Source: Locusta migratoria (taxonomy: Eukaryota > Arthropoda > Insecta > Orthoptera > Acrididae). From it: 64,000 nucleotides of DNA. Below, piece by piece: positions 21,891-32,539 of this stretch. Position 1 is the stretch's first letter. Every line of letters starts with the position of its first letter. Below the pieces are notes generated by a model. That model was not told where the DNA came from. It searched no databases and worked only from the letters and a program-made list of their open reading frames with translations. The DNA is taken from the NCBI GenBank assembly GCA_026315105.1, contig CM048744.1, forward strand, positions 366,689,159 to 366,753,158, read 5' to 3'. Position numbers and translations under genes: made by a program.

Positions 21891-22092
21891 TTCAAAATGT
21901 TCAAATGTTTGTATAGTCTATGGGACTTAACTACGGGGTCATCAGTCCCTAAGCTTACAAACTACTTATGAACTACCTACGACTAAGGACGGCACAAATA
22001 TCCATGCCCGAGGGGGGATTCGAACCCCCGACCGTAGTTGCCGTGCAGACCATGACTGGAGCGCCTCAGTCCCCCCGGCCACAGCGGCCGGC
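21891..22092 (-). mobile_element. tRNA-Leu-like SINE inside the LINE
   Basis: Full-length minus copy with duplication TGAAGGAATTG at 21880-21890 and 22093-22103. The flanking LINE frame continues across the site. Confidence 0.92.
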
Positions 22093-22173
22093 TGAAGGAA
22101 TTGGATAGGTGATGAGAGGATAAAAGTAGTAGATGAATTTTGTTATTCCGGTAGTAAGATAAATTCTGATGGC

Positions 22174-22409
22174 CATAGGCGGATCCAGGGGGGGGGGGGG
22201 GGGCTCCTTTAGAAAGCTTAGTAGCATGCTACACTGTACAGAGTCTTCAAAACTTTGAGAGTTTTGTTTGGGCCTGGGTAAAGACGGGTGGCCAGTTCTA
22301 GAGTCTTTCTACTGAGCCAGAGTTTAGCTGCCAATGAGAAATGAGAATTCTTCTTTAACCCCCACCCCCCCCCCCTCCCCAGCAGGCCGACCACGATCCG
22401 CCCCTGCTG
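22174..22409. mobile_element. hAT-like MITE
   Basis: Ends CATAGGCGGATC and GATCCGCCCCTG are inverted, and the flanks CTGATGGC and CTGACGGT look like a diverged 8-bp duplication typical of hAT. Removing it rejoins SDG with RRKEDKKCRM in the LINE. It contains a G-run near the left end and a C-run near the right end, themselves complementary. Confidence 0.6.
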
Positions 22410-23009
22410 ACGGTCGAAGAAAAGAAGATAAAAAATGCAGAATGGCTATGGGAAGAAAAGCGTTTCTGAACAACCGAAATTTGTTGACATCCAGTGTTAG
22501 TTTAAGTGTTAGGAAGTCCTTCCTGATAGCATTTCTCTGGAATATAGCATTGTATGGGAGTGAAACATGGGCGATAAGCAGTTCAGGTAAAAAGTTGATG
22601 GACCTTTTCGCAATATGCTACTACAGACGAATGATGAAGATTAGATGAGTATTTCATGTAAGTAATGAGGAGGTGTCAACAGAATTGGGGAGAAAAGGAG
22701 TTTGTGGCATATCCTAACACATTCTGAGACATCAAGGAATCGTAAACTTAGAAGGAAGTGTGTGGGGGTAAGAATTGTAGAGGGAGACCGAGGAATTAAT
22801 ACATTAAGCAGATTCAAAAGGACGTAGGTTGCTGTTCGTATTCTCAGATGAAGAGGCTTGCACTGCACAGGGTAGCGTGAAGAGCTGCATCGAACCAGTC
22901 TGCGGACTGAACACAACAACAACAACATGTTGGCTTCTGCGTTTTGCAAATACAGCTGTGGTGAGTATGTTGGAAATAGTCGTTGTACTAAACGAGTGAA
23001 GAGTTAAGA

Positions 23010-23540
23010 TGAGGGGTGGACGAGCAGCTGGTCAACGAGACGACGGCCTCGCCGCACCAGAGGACGGACGCTGGACGCTGGTGTCCGTCCACAGGTGGTG
23101 CATGAAAGAGCCACCCCCGCTGGCGATCGTATTTGTTAGCCGTCAGGCGGCGCGGCCAGAGGTGGGCCAGCCACTTTATTGCGGCTGATGATGCGCCGAC
23201 CGCACCTGTCCCGCGGTGTCAGGCTGACGTAACAAATGGCCGGTAATGAGGCGACTCCATCATAAATCGTGGCCGCCAGCGCCAGCGCCGGTCGCCCGCA
23301 TTGTTCGGCGTACGAGTTACGCGCCGCACTCGCGCCGTATTAACGACTCCCCGGAGACAATCCGCTTTGTGGAGTGGCCGCCGCGTTCGTCTCCGGCAGC
23401 GGCGGGGTCTTTCCGGCACCACTGCACTGGCGCCAAGCCGCGCAGCGCTCTGACGCTCCGCTCCTGCAGAGTTCCCCGTGCTGCCACTTGATGGACCAGT
23501 CGGGCCCGACCGACCTCCTTTCCACCCTCTGCCAATGACA
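23010..23540. other. GC-rich, CpG-rich island
   Basis: Dense CG dinucleotides and open frames in four phases at once, none with a domain. Could be a promoter-associated island of an unseen gene, but no exon or start is supported. Confidence 0.4.
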
Positions 23541-23749
23541 TTATTAGATGCTGTTTGGAGTTTCTTCAAGTGGAACTAGTACTACTCGATGAAGTACCTC
23601 CTTCGTTGGCCTCAGGAAGCTGAGAGCACTTTGTTCCAGTCCTCCCACCAAGGAGAACCGGCAATTGAACCCGTGTCCTCTACAAGACAGTCGGGTTGAC
23701 CAATTATTAATATTGTTCCCCGTAGCGTGGGCGTGGGATCCTGTTTGCT

Positions 23750-24840
23750 CTTCATTCTACATGTTATTGGTTCCAATTCTTATTTATATTTTACGTTTTA
23801 CTAACTGCAAAACCTGTCATAGACTGGGTATATGTTTGTCTCATATTCCCAGTCTTACATTTCCTCCTACATACATATCCTCTTCCAATCTCTCTTTATG
23901 TACATCCCTGCTGCCTTTCTCCACACCCATTCGCTGCACTACTCTTTTCCATAGCCTTCTTTCACTTTCTCTGTCAACATAATCCTTTCTCCTCTCGTCC
24001 CCTCCATCTCCTCCTCACGTCCTCTCTGTGTTCAGCCGTGCCGATTTGGGATGTATTCTATACACTTTTTGTATGCGTCACCTTTTACCCATTTCTTTAT
24101 CCATCTCATACTACATTAATCTATGCTCATCTCATCCACACCTAGCCATCTCATCTACCCCTAGCCATCTCCCCCTAGCCATCTCCCCCTTCCACTTTCT
24201 CTGTATCCGCTCTTAATCTATGCCCATCTCATCCACACCTAGCCATCTCATCCACACCTAGCCATATCTCCCTTCCACTCTCTCTGTATCCGCTCTTCCC
24301 TACTTTATCTGCCAGTCTTCTCCTAATTACTCATGCCAACAATCCCCTTTCTCTCTTTCTTATCTATTCCTGCCGACTCTATGTTCTCCTCCTCCTCCTC
24401 CCCGTATTTCTGTCCCTCCCCAGGCTCTCATTTATGTCTCTTCCTTTCCACTTTTCTCCATCTTGTCATTCCCCCTCTCGATACCCACCTCCTACACTAG
24501 GTATGTCAGTACATTATCTATTTGTATCCATCTCTTCTTATCCTCCGTCTAATTTTACCTCCTGCTACGCTTGCTTGTTCATCACCCTCTCTGTCTATCT
24601 CTTCCTCGTCCCCTACTACTTCTCTAACTCTCTCTCTACCCATTATTTCCTTCGCCGCAGCCTCTCAGACAAATTCCCCTCTACTCTTCTTCTATATCTC
24701 CCCTCTCCTCACCTAGCAATTTGTTCATAGCCCGTCCTTCTGTTCATCTTCTCTTGCCCCCTCTCTGTCTGTGCAACTACTCCTCATTCTCTCTCTCCAC
24801 CTGGTTCTTCTCTCATTCTTCCCTCTAATATGTAGACTCA
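23750..24840. repeat. CT-rich low-complexity tract
   Basis: About 1.1 kb in which the plus strand is strongly pyrimidine-biased. A unit with CTCATCCACACCTAGCCATC and CCACTTTCTCTGTATCCGCT is duplicated imperfectly at 24115-24300. Open frames of serine, proline and leucine (such as 24434-24730) are compositional artefacts. Confidence 0.7.
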
Positions 24841-24911
24841 CTTGGAGAGCAGGTCGATAAGGCAGGCTGATACTATTCCCACACAACGCACCGCTTACGA
24901 TGAGCAGCCTA

Positions 24912-25088
24912 TGTGGGACGTGGCCGGGGGGACTGAGGCGCTTTAGTCACGGTCTGCACGGCCACTACGATCGGGGGTTAGAATCCCCCCTCGGGCATGG
25001 GTATTTGTACCGTCCTTAGTTGTAGGTAGTTCATAAGTAGTTTGTAAGTTTAGGGACTGATGACCCCGTAGTAAAGTCCCTTAAGCTG
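24912..25088 (+). mobile_element. tRNA-Leu-like SINE
   Basis: Head partly degraded (GACGTGGCCGGGGGGACTGA), B-box GGGGGTTAGAATCCC with one change, body intact to GTAAAGTCCC. It sits between the CT-rich tract and the ATT microsatellite. No clear duplication. Confidence 0.85.
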
Positions 25089-25099
25089 AACAAAGTTTT

Positions 25100-25107
25100 T
25101 TTATTTA

Positions 25108-25171
<64 letters not shown>
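25100..25171. repeat. (ATT)n microsatellite
   Basis: A near-perfect ATT tract follows the SINE end and could be its expanded tail. Confidence 0.95.
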
Positions 25172-25172
<1 letters not shown>

Positions 25173-25189
25173 CTCATGTATTACACCGT

Positions 25190-25275
25190 CCTTTAGTGAA
25201 AACCGTATGAAAATCCGTCCAGTAGTTTTCGAATTTATCGTGGATAGACAGACAGACTTGGCGGTAGGACATTCT
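25190..25275 (+). repeat. Possible LINE 3' end
   Basis: AAACCGTATGAAAATCCGT, then GTAGTTTTCGAATTTATCG and GACAGACAGAC, resembles the 3' untranslated end of RTE-type LINEs seen in many animals. This is recognition from memory. No coding part is attached. Confidence 0.4.
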
Positions 25276-25289
25276 CTAACATGTAGGTA

Positions 25290-26608
25290 TTCCGGCTTTA
25301 CTTCAGTGTTGCATTTTTGAACAGGCACTTTTCATTCTAGCGAGTATTACCATACGCTCTCGCATTTTCCTCTATTGCAGATTTTTCCAATGCATTTTCG
25401 TGGATCATCTCCCATAGGAGTTAGAACATTTTTTACCCTCTCATTTGAAAATATTTATTTTCAGGAATTTTGGAGCAATGTTAACATTTGTTAAAAATTT
25501 TGTTTTTTGTGCAGTAATTCCTAAGGCAGTTTAACAGGCTATTTCTTCCAGGATATTTACCTGTTATATCAGATGCCACATTTTGAGAATGTATAGCGAA
25601 ATGTTCTGCAAATGAAACACAGTTTATGTCGATATTTTCGTTTGCACTTCGTAATCTAATCGGCGAAATATTGAGATCAATTCCAAATTCTCACTGTTGT
25701 ACGTGTTTTATTTTATCTTGGTTTTACTTTCATTTTTTAGAACAGGGATGGCCAACCTTGTACTCATACTTGCCTTTTTTCCCTAAAAATGCTTTTAATG
25801 TATACATATAAAATCCTTAATCCGGGACAGTGGGTGTTTTCTTATTAGTGATATTAAAGTTATTAATATTTATTATGGATTGAATTTGAGCACATTACAT
25901 ACAGTGGCGTGTGTACTAGATCTATATTTCGAGACTAGACAGAAGGAAGAGTAAATTTTTGAAGTTTCTGATTTACAGCATGTCTGCAGTTGCATGAGTC
26001 AATGATAACTTCCAAAGAAGTCAATATGTTTCGCAGGTTGAAATTAAGTGGAAACTACATACCTGTTTCTTTTTAAAAAACAAATGAAAGTGATCAGTTG
26101 TGAAAATAATGTCCTGCTATTAATTGTTGGATGCTATAGGTCGGGTGCAACAATCATTACTTCCGACTTTGAACGACCAGTACTGCTCGCAGCATTCTCC
26201 ATAATGCAAGTCCAAGTCGACGCACCTGAACCGTTCTTCGTTTTGCGACCCCTTCGCTCCACAGCCCACACCGCCCCGCTGTGGAATGGTTTGACATTCC
26301 AAAGAAATCTATATCCATCACATGGAACTGTAGGCACTGTTATCCCGCTATCTCATAACGTGTAGACAAATGAATCAGCATTTAGAATAGGTGGGTCAAT
26401 TCTTGAAACTGATACCGTGCGTAAATTATTTGGTCGCGTCCCGGTAATGGCACGCGTTCCACTGGTTCGCCGTCCCTGGTCTAGAACAAGAGACACTAAC
26501 TTTCGTGAATATTTGTGCAGTGCACATCTAAAATAGACGCGAGCAGAGACTCATCCGCTAGTCGGATATCGTTGCATCAGAATCCGCACTAGCCTGCAGA
26601 CCAGTGGC
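25290..26608. other. Gene-free AT-rich stretch
   Basis: Nothing recognised. The open frames near 26048-26365 overlap antisense and lack domains. Confidence 0.4.
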
Positions 26609-26620
26609 AGCTGGTGCTTC

Positions 26621-26817
26621 GCCGGCCGCGGTGGCCGAGCGGTCTGCGGCGTGCCAGTCACGGTCTGCACGGCCACTGCTGCAGGGGGTTCGAATTCCCC
26701 CTCGGTCATGGATGTTTGTGTTGTCTTTAGTATAAGCTAGTTCATATGTAGTTTGTAAGTTTAGGGACTGATGACCCCGTAGTTAAGTCCCATAGACTTT
26801 ACAAACATTTGAATTTG
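26621..26817 (+). mobile_element. tRNA-Leu-like SINE, well preserved
   Basis: GCCGGCCGCGGTGGCCGAGC head, GGGGGTTCGAATTCC B-box, perfect duplication AGCTGGTGCTTC at 26609-26620 and 26818-26829. Likely one of the younger copies. Confidence 0.94.
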
Positions 26818-26848
26818 AGCTGGTGCTTCAGACGACTGGGGTCTTTCA

Positions 26849-26912
26849 GTGGCGGATCTTGAGAGTGGCACCGGCCCCTTCCTCCCTCCCCCCCCCCTCG
26901 CCGATCCGATGT
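26849..26912. mobile_element. hAT-like terminal fragment
   Basis: CAGTGGCGGATC followed by a C-run and GATCCG resembles the ends of the MITE at 22174. Too short for certainty. Confidence 0.3.
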
Positions 26913-27384
26913 TTGCTTGTTTGCATTTCCTTCAACTCGAGCTGGGGCGTCGGCCTACCAAGTTTCTATATTTCACACTTTTCTTCCAAGCTTAAGCTGA
27001 GAAATTTGTTACTAAAATATACTGAGCGTTGTTAATTTTTCTTTGATAATAAACACTAATAACATATGAATATGCACATGACCACTATACACATTAAGTA
27101 ACTGATTATACTGTTCAATGACTAACAGAATGAATCTGTTGGGATGAAGAGACAAGCTACCTTCAGGTAACGTGACGCTGTAACCAGCACCCACGCCTGT
27201 GCAAAGGCTGCTCTCCCCCACATCTTTTCAAACAGTTAAATATTTGCTACAATGAAGAGTATAAATGTCGTTTACCCTCAAAATCGCGACACAATAACAT
27301 CCAAAGATAGGTGACAAGTAACTACACAAAAGTCATTGTTTTTCCGTATCTGTTAAAAAGGAGATTGGCTTAAAAAAATTGCTT

Positions 27385-27440
27385 GCAGTCGGTCGTGAAC
27401 CCACTACCTGCTACACCGCAGCGCGATGGCGCTAACCACA
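27385..27440 (-). repeat. tRNA-like segment
   Basis: Minus strand: TGGTTAGCGCCATCGCG (A-box-like) and GTGGGTTCACGACC (B-box-like). No full cloverleaf. Related in style to the units at 6310 and 57715. Confidence 0.4.
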
Positions 27441-27493
27441 TGGTTATTCTTGCTAGGTAAAGAGTAGTGACTTCATTATTATTCATAACCGAA

Positions 27494-27706
27494 ATGTTCA
27501 AATGTTTATATAGCTTATGGGATTTAACTACGGGGTCATTAGTCCCTAAACTTACAAACTACTTATGAACCAGCTAACACTTACTCTGTGCTAACACTAA
27601 GAACGGCACAAATATCCATGCCCGAAGGGGGATTCGAGCCCCCTGACCGTAGTGGCCGTGCAGACCGAGACTGGCGCGCCGCAGTCCCCTCGGCCACCGC
27701 GGCCGG
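27494..27706 (-). mobile_element. tRNA-Leu-like SINE with internal duplication
   Basis: Minus copy with the TAACACT segment duplicated (CTAACACTTACTCTGTGCTAACACTAAG reads as two overlapping units), making it longer than the ~200-bp norm. Flanks CATAACCGA and CATAATCGG are a probable diverged duplication. Confidence 0.85.
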
Positions 27707-28044
27707 CATACATAATCGGATCTGCTGAAGCCTCTTACAGACGATGCGTTATGCGATATTTTATTAAATATGACGTGGTTCCGACGAATCTTGAACGCGC
27801 GATAAACAAATATGAAGGGCGGATGATGCCTTCATGGATGATTTGCGCATGCGCAAGGCGAGGTGCGCAGTAGCTCCATCGTCTTACTCCGGGATCATTC
27901 ATGCGTAACCGCCAGAGCTCGAGCAGCCAGGCGCTGGTGACTACCAGCTCCAACGCCCATGTGCTGCCTCCAGAAAATTCTGAAGAGAATTTTGAACCTC
28001 AGCCGCGCATGCGCACTGCAACGCTGCGGCCACTGCCGCCTATA

Positions 28045-28174
28045 CAGGGTGTCACAAAAAGGTACGGCCAAACTTTTAGGAAACATTCCTCACACACAAA
28101 GAAAGAAAATATGTTACGTGGACATGTGTCCGGAAACGCTTAATTCCCATGTTAGAGCTCATTTTAGTAGTTAA
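28045..28174 (+). mobile_element. Solo end of a mariner element
   Basis: Preceded by TA at 28043-28044, it reads CAGGGTGTCACAAAAAGG, GGAAACATTCCTCACAC and GGAAACGCTTAATTCCCATG, matching the left end of the mariner at 40970. The rest of that element is missing. Confidence 0.7.
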
Positions 28175-28219
28175 ACACCAAGCTTCCTTCCTTCCATTTA
28201 TTGGTGCTTTATTTAAACC

Positions 28220-28264
28220 CACACTACCGGTTTCGGCCTGTATGTTAGGCCATTTTGAAGTGTG
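28220..28264 (-). ncRNA. Hammerhead-like fossil, 5-bp stem I intact
   Basis: Minus strand: CACAC (28260-28264), seven-base core TTCAAAA in place of CUGANGA, stem II TGGCC with AGGCC, GAAA (28231-28234), ACCGGT, H17 = A, GTGTG (28220-28224). All stems are perfect but core G5 and G8 are lost. Confidence 0.55.
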
Positions 28265-28493
28265 ACAGACGTTATGCCGTAGAGAAAGCAACGTCCATTT
28301 GGACCAATAAGGGAGAAGAATGCAACCTCCAATCATAAAACCAGCCATTAAAACACCAATCATCAACGACCCTTTCCACCAATGGCGTGCAGTAATATAA
28401 CCATCAATAAAGGAAAACCAACGTCCCCCTTCCTCTCCCCCATCCGCTGATATATAAACCCCAAGCGATCGTACATTCAGCAGTCAGACACAG

Positions 28494-28535
28494 ACCCTGA
28501 TGAAGGCCGCCTGCAACAGTGGCCGAAACGTCGGT
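28494..28535 (+). ncRNA. Hammerhead-ribozyme-like module, best core
   Basis: ACC, core CTGATGA (28497-28503), stem II GGCC/GGCC (28505-28508 with 28521-28524), GAAA (28525-28528), self-complementary ACGT, H17 = C (28532), partner GGT (28533-28535). Every conserved base I can check is present, including the preferred C at the cleavage site. Confidence 0.65.
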
Positions 28536-28624
28536 ACAGTATATAAAATGACGACGCGGTTTCATACCCCGAAGAATTTTATTGATAGTGACCTCTTATT
28601 TTATTTATTTACTTTCTTTTTTTC

Positions 28625-29130
28625 ATGGCGAGGTTTTTTCCGGGGTTTCAGTGGACTGGACCGGTGAACACGTAGGACGCGCCGCCACTGCTGCTGTCTC
28701 GGTCACCAACAAGAGAGGCGAGCACGCCAGACCGGGTGGCCTCTGCACTCCCCGCCTCGATTGCGCACATCCTGCCTGCTCCGAGCATTCATACCCCAAC
28801 AAGCCGTGCCCGAGGCCCAAGCGCGGTGCATTGGAGCGAGTGTCCGTCGGCAGAATGGTGTGGTGTCCCTCGGTGTCCTGCGGGCAGTAGCCGCTAGGCG
28901 AGCAGCGGGCCGCGGTGTACGTGCGTCGTATATTCCGCGGAGCTGGCGGCGGCGGCGCGGCGGCCCTGCATGTTTCATGAGGCGCCCACACCGGCCGCGG
29001 TCGAGACGCTGCGCTACCGTTAGCGCCGCCTGCCACCCGCGCTCCGCCCGCCGTCTGCCGTCTGCCAGCCGTCTGACGCCTGCAGCAGTCGCGCTGCCAC
29101 TGCCGCCAACCCAACACACTCCTCTCTTTT
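28625..29130. other. GC-rich, CpG-rich island
   Basis: GCC/GGC-rich DNA with open frames of 102-164 codons on both strands overlapping one another, rich in R, A, P and G. That pattern follows composition. No start context, splice site or domain supports a gene. Confidence 0.45.
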
Positions 29131-29165
29131 TTTCCTTTCCAAGCATTTTTACCGTTACTTGCGGT

Positions 29166-29352
29166 TCAAATGTTCAAATGTTTGTACAACTTATGGCGTC
29201 ATCAGTCCCTAAACTTAAAGACCACTTACGAACTAGCTAATACTAAGGACGACACAAATATCCATGCCCGAGGGGTGATTCGAACCCCCGACCGTAGTGG
29301 CCGTACAGAACGTGACTGAAGCGCCTCAGTCCCCTCGGACACCGCGGGCGGC
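29166..29352 (-). mobile_element. tRNA-Leu-like SINE
   Basis: Minus copy lacking a few bases in the GGGACTTAACTACGG block. Duplication TTACTTGCGGT at 29155-29165 and 29353-29363. Confidence 0.93.
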
Positions 29353-29363
29353 TTACTTGCGGT

Positions 29364-29690
29364 CAGCTTTTCTGCTACGTCTCCTCCACTGTTGTGGACA
29401 TCTTCAGGGCTCGGTTTCGAATCGCACATGTCCTCCTTGATGTTGTCCATCCACCTCTTGAGCGGTCTACCACGAGGTCGGCGTCCTCTTGGATCGAACT
29501 GGAGTGCTATTTTAGCCACAGAATCGCATTCTCTCCACATGACGTGGCCGTACCACCGAAGACGACCCTCTCTTGCCTTCTCTATGATTGAGACGCAAAC
29601 TCTTTGGAGAACATAGTTACAAGCTGAATGGTCATAGCGAGTCAAACCAAGGGACCATCGCAGAATTTTCATTTCCATTGTGTGTAGAGC
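29364..29690 (-). pseudogene. RTE-like LINE C-terminal fragment
   Basis: The minus frame from 29678 reads MEMKILRWSLGLTRYDHSAC, RLRWYGHVMWRE and GRRPRGRPLKRWMDNIKEDM, a typical C-terminal end of RTE-type reverse transcriptases. No catalytic part. The apparent 150-codon frame runs on into the SINE by chance. Confidence 0.7.
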
Positions 29691-29908
29691 CTCACTCTGT
29701 TTTCTCGGTATTCTATCCCGTAGAGGGCTACTGCACGCACTACTGATTAATAAATTTTCGCCTTAAGATGTACAGGAATCCTTTTGCTGCAGAGAATACC
29801 AGTGACGTGTCTCCATTTCAGCCATACTGAAATTGTTTGCACGACACGCCTTTATATACTTTAAATGCAATGCTCATTATACCCTCTTGTCAAAGATAGA
29901 TACTGATT

Positions 29909-30201
29909 CCAGAATGAAACTTTCACTCTGCAGGGAAGTGTGCGCTGATATGAAACTTCCTGGCAGATTAAAATTGTGTGCCGGAAGCGGGACTCGAACC
30001 TGGGACCTTTGCCTTTCGCGGGCAAGCGCTCTACCGACTGACCTATCCCGACACGACTCACGATGCCGCCTCACAACTTTACTTCCGTCAGTACCTCACC
30101 TACTACTTTCCAAACTTCACAGAAGCTCTCCTGCGAACCTTGCCAAGAAGTTTCATATCAGCGCACACTCCGCTGCAGAGTGAAAGTTTCATTCTGGAAA
30201 C
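29909..30201 (-). mobile_element. tRNA-like SINE/foldback unit A
   Basis: CCAGAATGAAACTTTCACTC at the left is mirrored by GAGTGAAAGTTTCATTCTGG at the right, giving about 43-bp inverted ends. Inside, on the minus strand, is a tRNA-like unit with A-box TAGGTCAGTCGGTAGAGC and B-box CCAGGTTCGAGTCCCG. This is a second SINE-like family distinct from the Leu-like one. Confidence 0.7.
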
Positions 30202-30256
30202 ATCCCTTAGACTGTGGCTAATCAATGTCTCCACCATGTCCTTTCTTCCAGGAGTG

Positions 30257-30465
30257 CTAGTCTTGGAAGTTTCGCAGGAGAGCTTCTGTGAAGTTTGGAA
30301 AGTAGGAGGCGAGGTACTGGCGGAAGTAAAGTTATGAGACGGCATCGTGAGTCGTGTCGGGATAGCTCAGTCGGTAGAGCGCTTGCTCACGAAACGCAAA
30401 GGTCCCAGGTTCGAGTCCCGGTTCCAGCACACAATTTTAATCTGCCAGGAAGTTTCATACATACA
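30257..30465 (+). mobile_element. tRNA-like SINE unit B, inverted partner
   Basis: An inverted copy of 29955-30150: GAGAGCTTCTGTGAAGTTTG lead, tRNA-like A-box TAGCTCAGTCGGTAGAGC and B-box CCAGGTTCGAGTCCCG, ending ATCTGCCAGGAAGTTTCAT. Together with unit A it makes a head-to-head pair. Confidence 0.7.
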
Positions 30466-30469
30466 GATT

Positions 30470-31010
30470 CTTTAAGCATATCACTAGGTGCAGCAAATGA
30501 AATCCAAATAGTTTGAAAGCCCGCTAAAACGTCGCATTCGAGACATGTGGTGCCTCTGACGTCAACCAACATGATGTTGAGGCGTAAATTTGGGCAGTGG
30601 AGACCAGAGCTATTTTTGTACAAAAAAAATTATGGCTACTTTCCGTTGTAGGTAACAAAGACGGGATTGCCGAATTGTCCGATACCCATGACTTGATCAA
30701 TATGGCTGACACCGCTATTTCACGCTGACACAAGATGGCGGTCAGGAAATCACATTAACGAGCGACTAACACACATATTGTAATATCGACAAAGAGCCAA
30801 AAACAATGGGAAATCGTTCTAACGGACAACCATGAGAATTATGGCGTTATGGGTGGATCAGTTAAAAGACAAGTTGCATTAGAGTAATTTATTTGTGGTC
30901 AACATTTCTAAGTGGTAACTGCACTCAATATTTCTATTTTTTTTAAGTTTTACTGTTAACAATTATGTGAACACACATATAGAAGCTCTGTGGTATTGTC
31001 TCAGTTTGCT
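30470..31010. other. Gene-free stretch
   Basis: No feature recognised. Confidence 0.4.
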
Positions 31011-31049
31011 GAACGGCTTACAGTAAATTCCACACTGGTAAGAGGTTGA

Positions 31050-31590
31050 TCACTGCCATCATCACGCTTCCTCTTCTTGCTTTTCGTGTCGGTCGCCAGA
31101 TGTCTTCCTTAGAGTAACCTGGAATTTACGTAATCCACCGGTTTCGAAATTCTTAGTGGAGAGCCAACCAATCTGATAAGATTTCCTTCTGTACTGAGAT
31201 GCTATGACGCTCTTGTTGGAGTTATAATCAAGTTCATTTGTGAGAAACCTCTTTCACATTCACTTGTCGAAACTTGTACGCTGTTCATAGCGTTAATAAG
31301 GGGCAGGACGAACATTGGGCATTTCTTCTCAGCAAAATATTTGTAGGAAGGGTTTAATACTTTCACTGCTATCTGTAAAGCGACACGATGCATCAAGAAA
31401 CTGATTATGTAACCCGGAAGACACACCAGTTTTCGATGCGAACTGCTCAATGAATCTCACATCTCACGTTAATTTAAAGGCACTAGGTTCAGTCGAGTTG
31501 AACCGAAAAAATCAGTTGAAACCGTTTCCAAACTGTCTCTACTCTCAAGATGCCAACCAAATGAAACTAATATTACTCGGAATCTTCTCC
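31050..31590 (-). pseudogene. hAT transposase C-terminal relic
   Basis: The minus frame ending near 31202 reads LNPSYKYFAEKKCPMFVLPL, then STSECERGFSQMNLIITPTR, which resembles the C-terminal dimerisation region of hAT transposases (E.GFS.MN.I). Upstream and downstream frames are broken. The catalytic region is not recognisable. Confidence 0.65.
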
Positions 31591-31808
31591 AGGTTTTGGA
31601 ATAAAGTGTTGGCTTCGGCTGATGGATGAACTTCAATGTTGGAAGTTATATTAACCGGACAAGATAGAAACCTACAAAGATCTCTTCTTAAACAGTCTTG
31701 AAATATTTAAAGGAGGTGCAACGCCCCACCCCCCACGCCACAATGGAAAAAGCGCTGGTTTGGACACTCACAGTGATGAAAATGGATTACAGATATTGCG
31801 TAGTATCA

Positions 31809-32530
31809 CATCGTCAAAATACATCCGGGTGACCAAAAAGTCAGTATACATTTGGAAACTTAATAAATCACGGAATAATGTAGATAGAGAGGTAAAAATT
31901 GATACACAAGCTTGGAATGACATGGGGTTTTACTAGGAAGAAAAAAAGCAGTATTGCTAGACGCGTGAAAAATCTCCTGTCCGCGTCGTTTGGTGATGAT
32001 CGTGTGCTCAGCCGCCACTTTCGTCATTCTTGGCCTCCCAGGTCCCCAGACATCAGTCCGTGCGATTATTGGGTTTGGGGTTACCTGAAGTAGCAAGTTT
32101 ATCGTGATCGACCGACATCTCTAGGGTTGCTGAAAGACAACATCCAACACCAATGCCTCACCATAACTCTGGACATTCTTTATATAGCAGTTCACAACAT
32201 TATTTCTGGACTACAGCTATTGTTGAGGAATTATGGTGAACATATTGAGCATTTCCTGTAAAGAATATCATCTTTGCTTTGTCTTAATTTGTTATGCTAA
32301 TTATTGCTTTTCTGATCAGATGAAGAGCCATGTGTCAGACAGTTTTTGACCTTTTTTAAAATTTGTTATTTTTATATTTTATTTTTTATTTATTTATTTT
32401 TTTAAATTTTATTTTCCTTATAAAACCCCATTTCATTCTAAGCATGTATGTCAATTTTTACCTTTCTATCTACATTATTCCGCGATTTATTAAGTCTTCA
32501 AATTTATACTGATTTTTTTTCACCTGGTAA
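31809..32530 (+). mobile_element. Mariner deletion derivative, copy 1
   Basis: Ends CCGGGTGACCAAAAAGTCAG and (minus) CCAGGTGAAAAAAAATCAG are inverted and the homology runs about 110 bp inward (both contain AATAATGTAGATAGA). Between them only the C-terminal transposase remains: RHSWPPRSPDISPCDYWVWG, with the third catalytic aspartate in PCDYW, then a stop after YLK. The same deletion is present in the copy at 47419. Confidence 0.8.
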
Positions 32531-32539
32531 ATGTATACT

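Larger units (their letters stand above)
21725..22926 (+). pseudogene. RTE-like LINE C-terminus with two insertions
   Basis: It reads RRYKMNINKSKTRVMECSVS, then after a SINE DEFCYSGSKINSDG, then after a MITE GRRKEDKKCRMAMGRKAFL, ALYGSETWAI, CYYRRMMKI, LRHQGIVNLEG and GRGRP-like remnants, ending in (CAA)n at 22909-22926. It matches the minus-strand copy at 33815-34980 piece for piece. 5' truncated, dead. Clade label (RTE/R4-like) is uncertain. Confidence 0.75.
28178..28600. mobile_element. Element bracketed by divergent hammerhead modules
   Basis: A minus-strand module lies at 28220-28264 and a plus-strand module at 28494-28535, pointing outward. After the right module comes GAAGAATTTTATTGATAG, a stretch I associate with PLE terminal repeats. 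The intervening 230 bp is non-coding. I read this as a non-autonomous PLE derivative. Confidence 0.55.

Noticed and set aside
24115..24300. CRISPR-like array
   Set aside because: Only two to four imperfect units in low-complexity CT DNA, with no regular spacers, in a eukaryotic genome.
24434..24730. Ser/Pro/Leu-rich secreted protein
   Set aside because: Pure consequence of CT-rich low-complexity DNA.
28623..29240. Three overlapping open frames of 147-164 codons as a gene
   Set aside because: They lie on both strands in the same GC-rich block, are rich in R/A/P/G and have no domain or start context. GC-rich DNA has few stop codons.
31131..31155. Another hammerhead at CCACCGGTTTCG
   Set aside because: GAAACCGGT is present on the minus strand, but no stem II or core sits upstream. 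It lies in a hAT relic.
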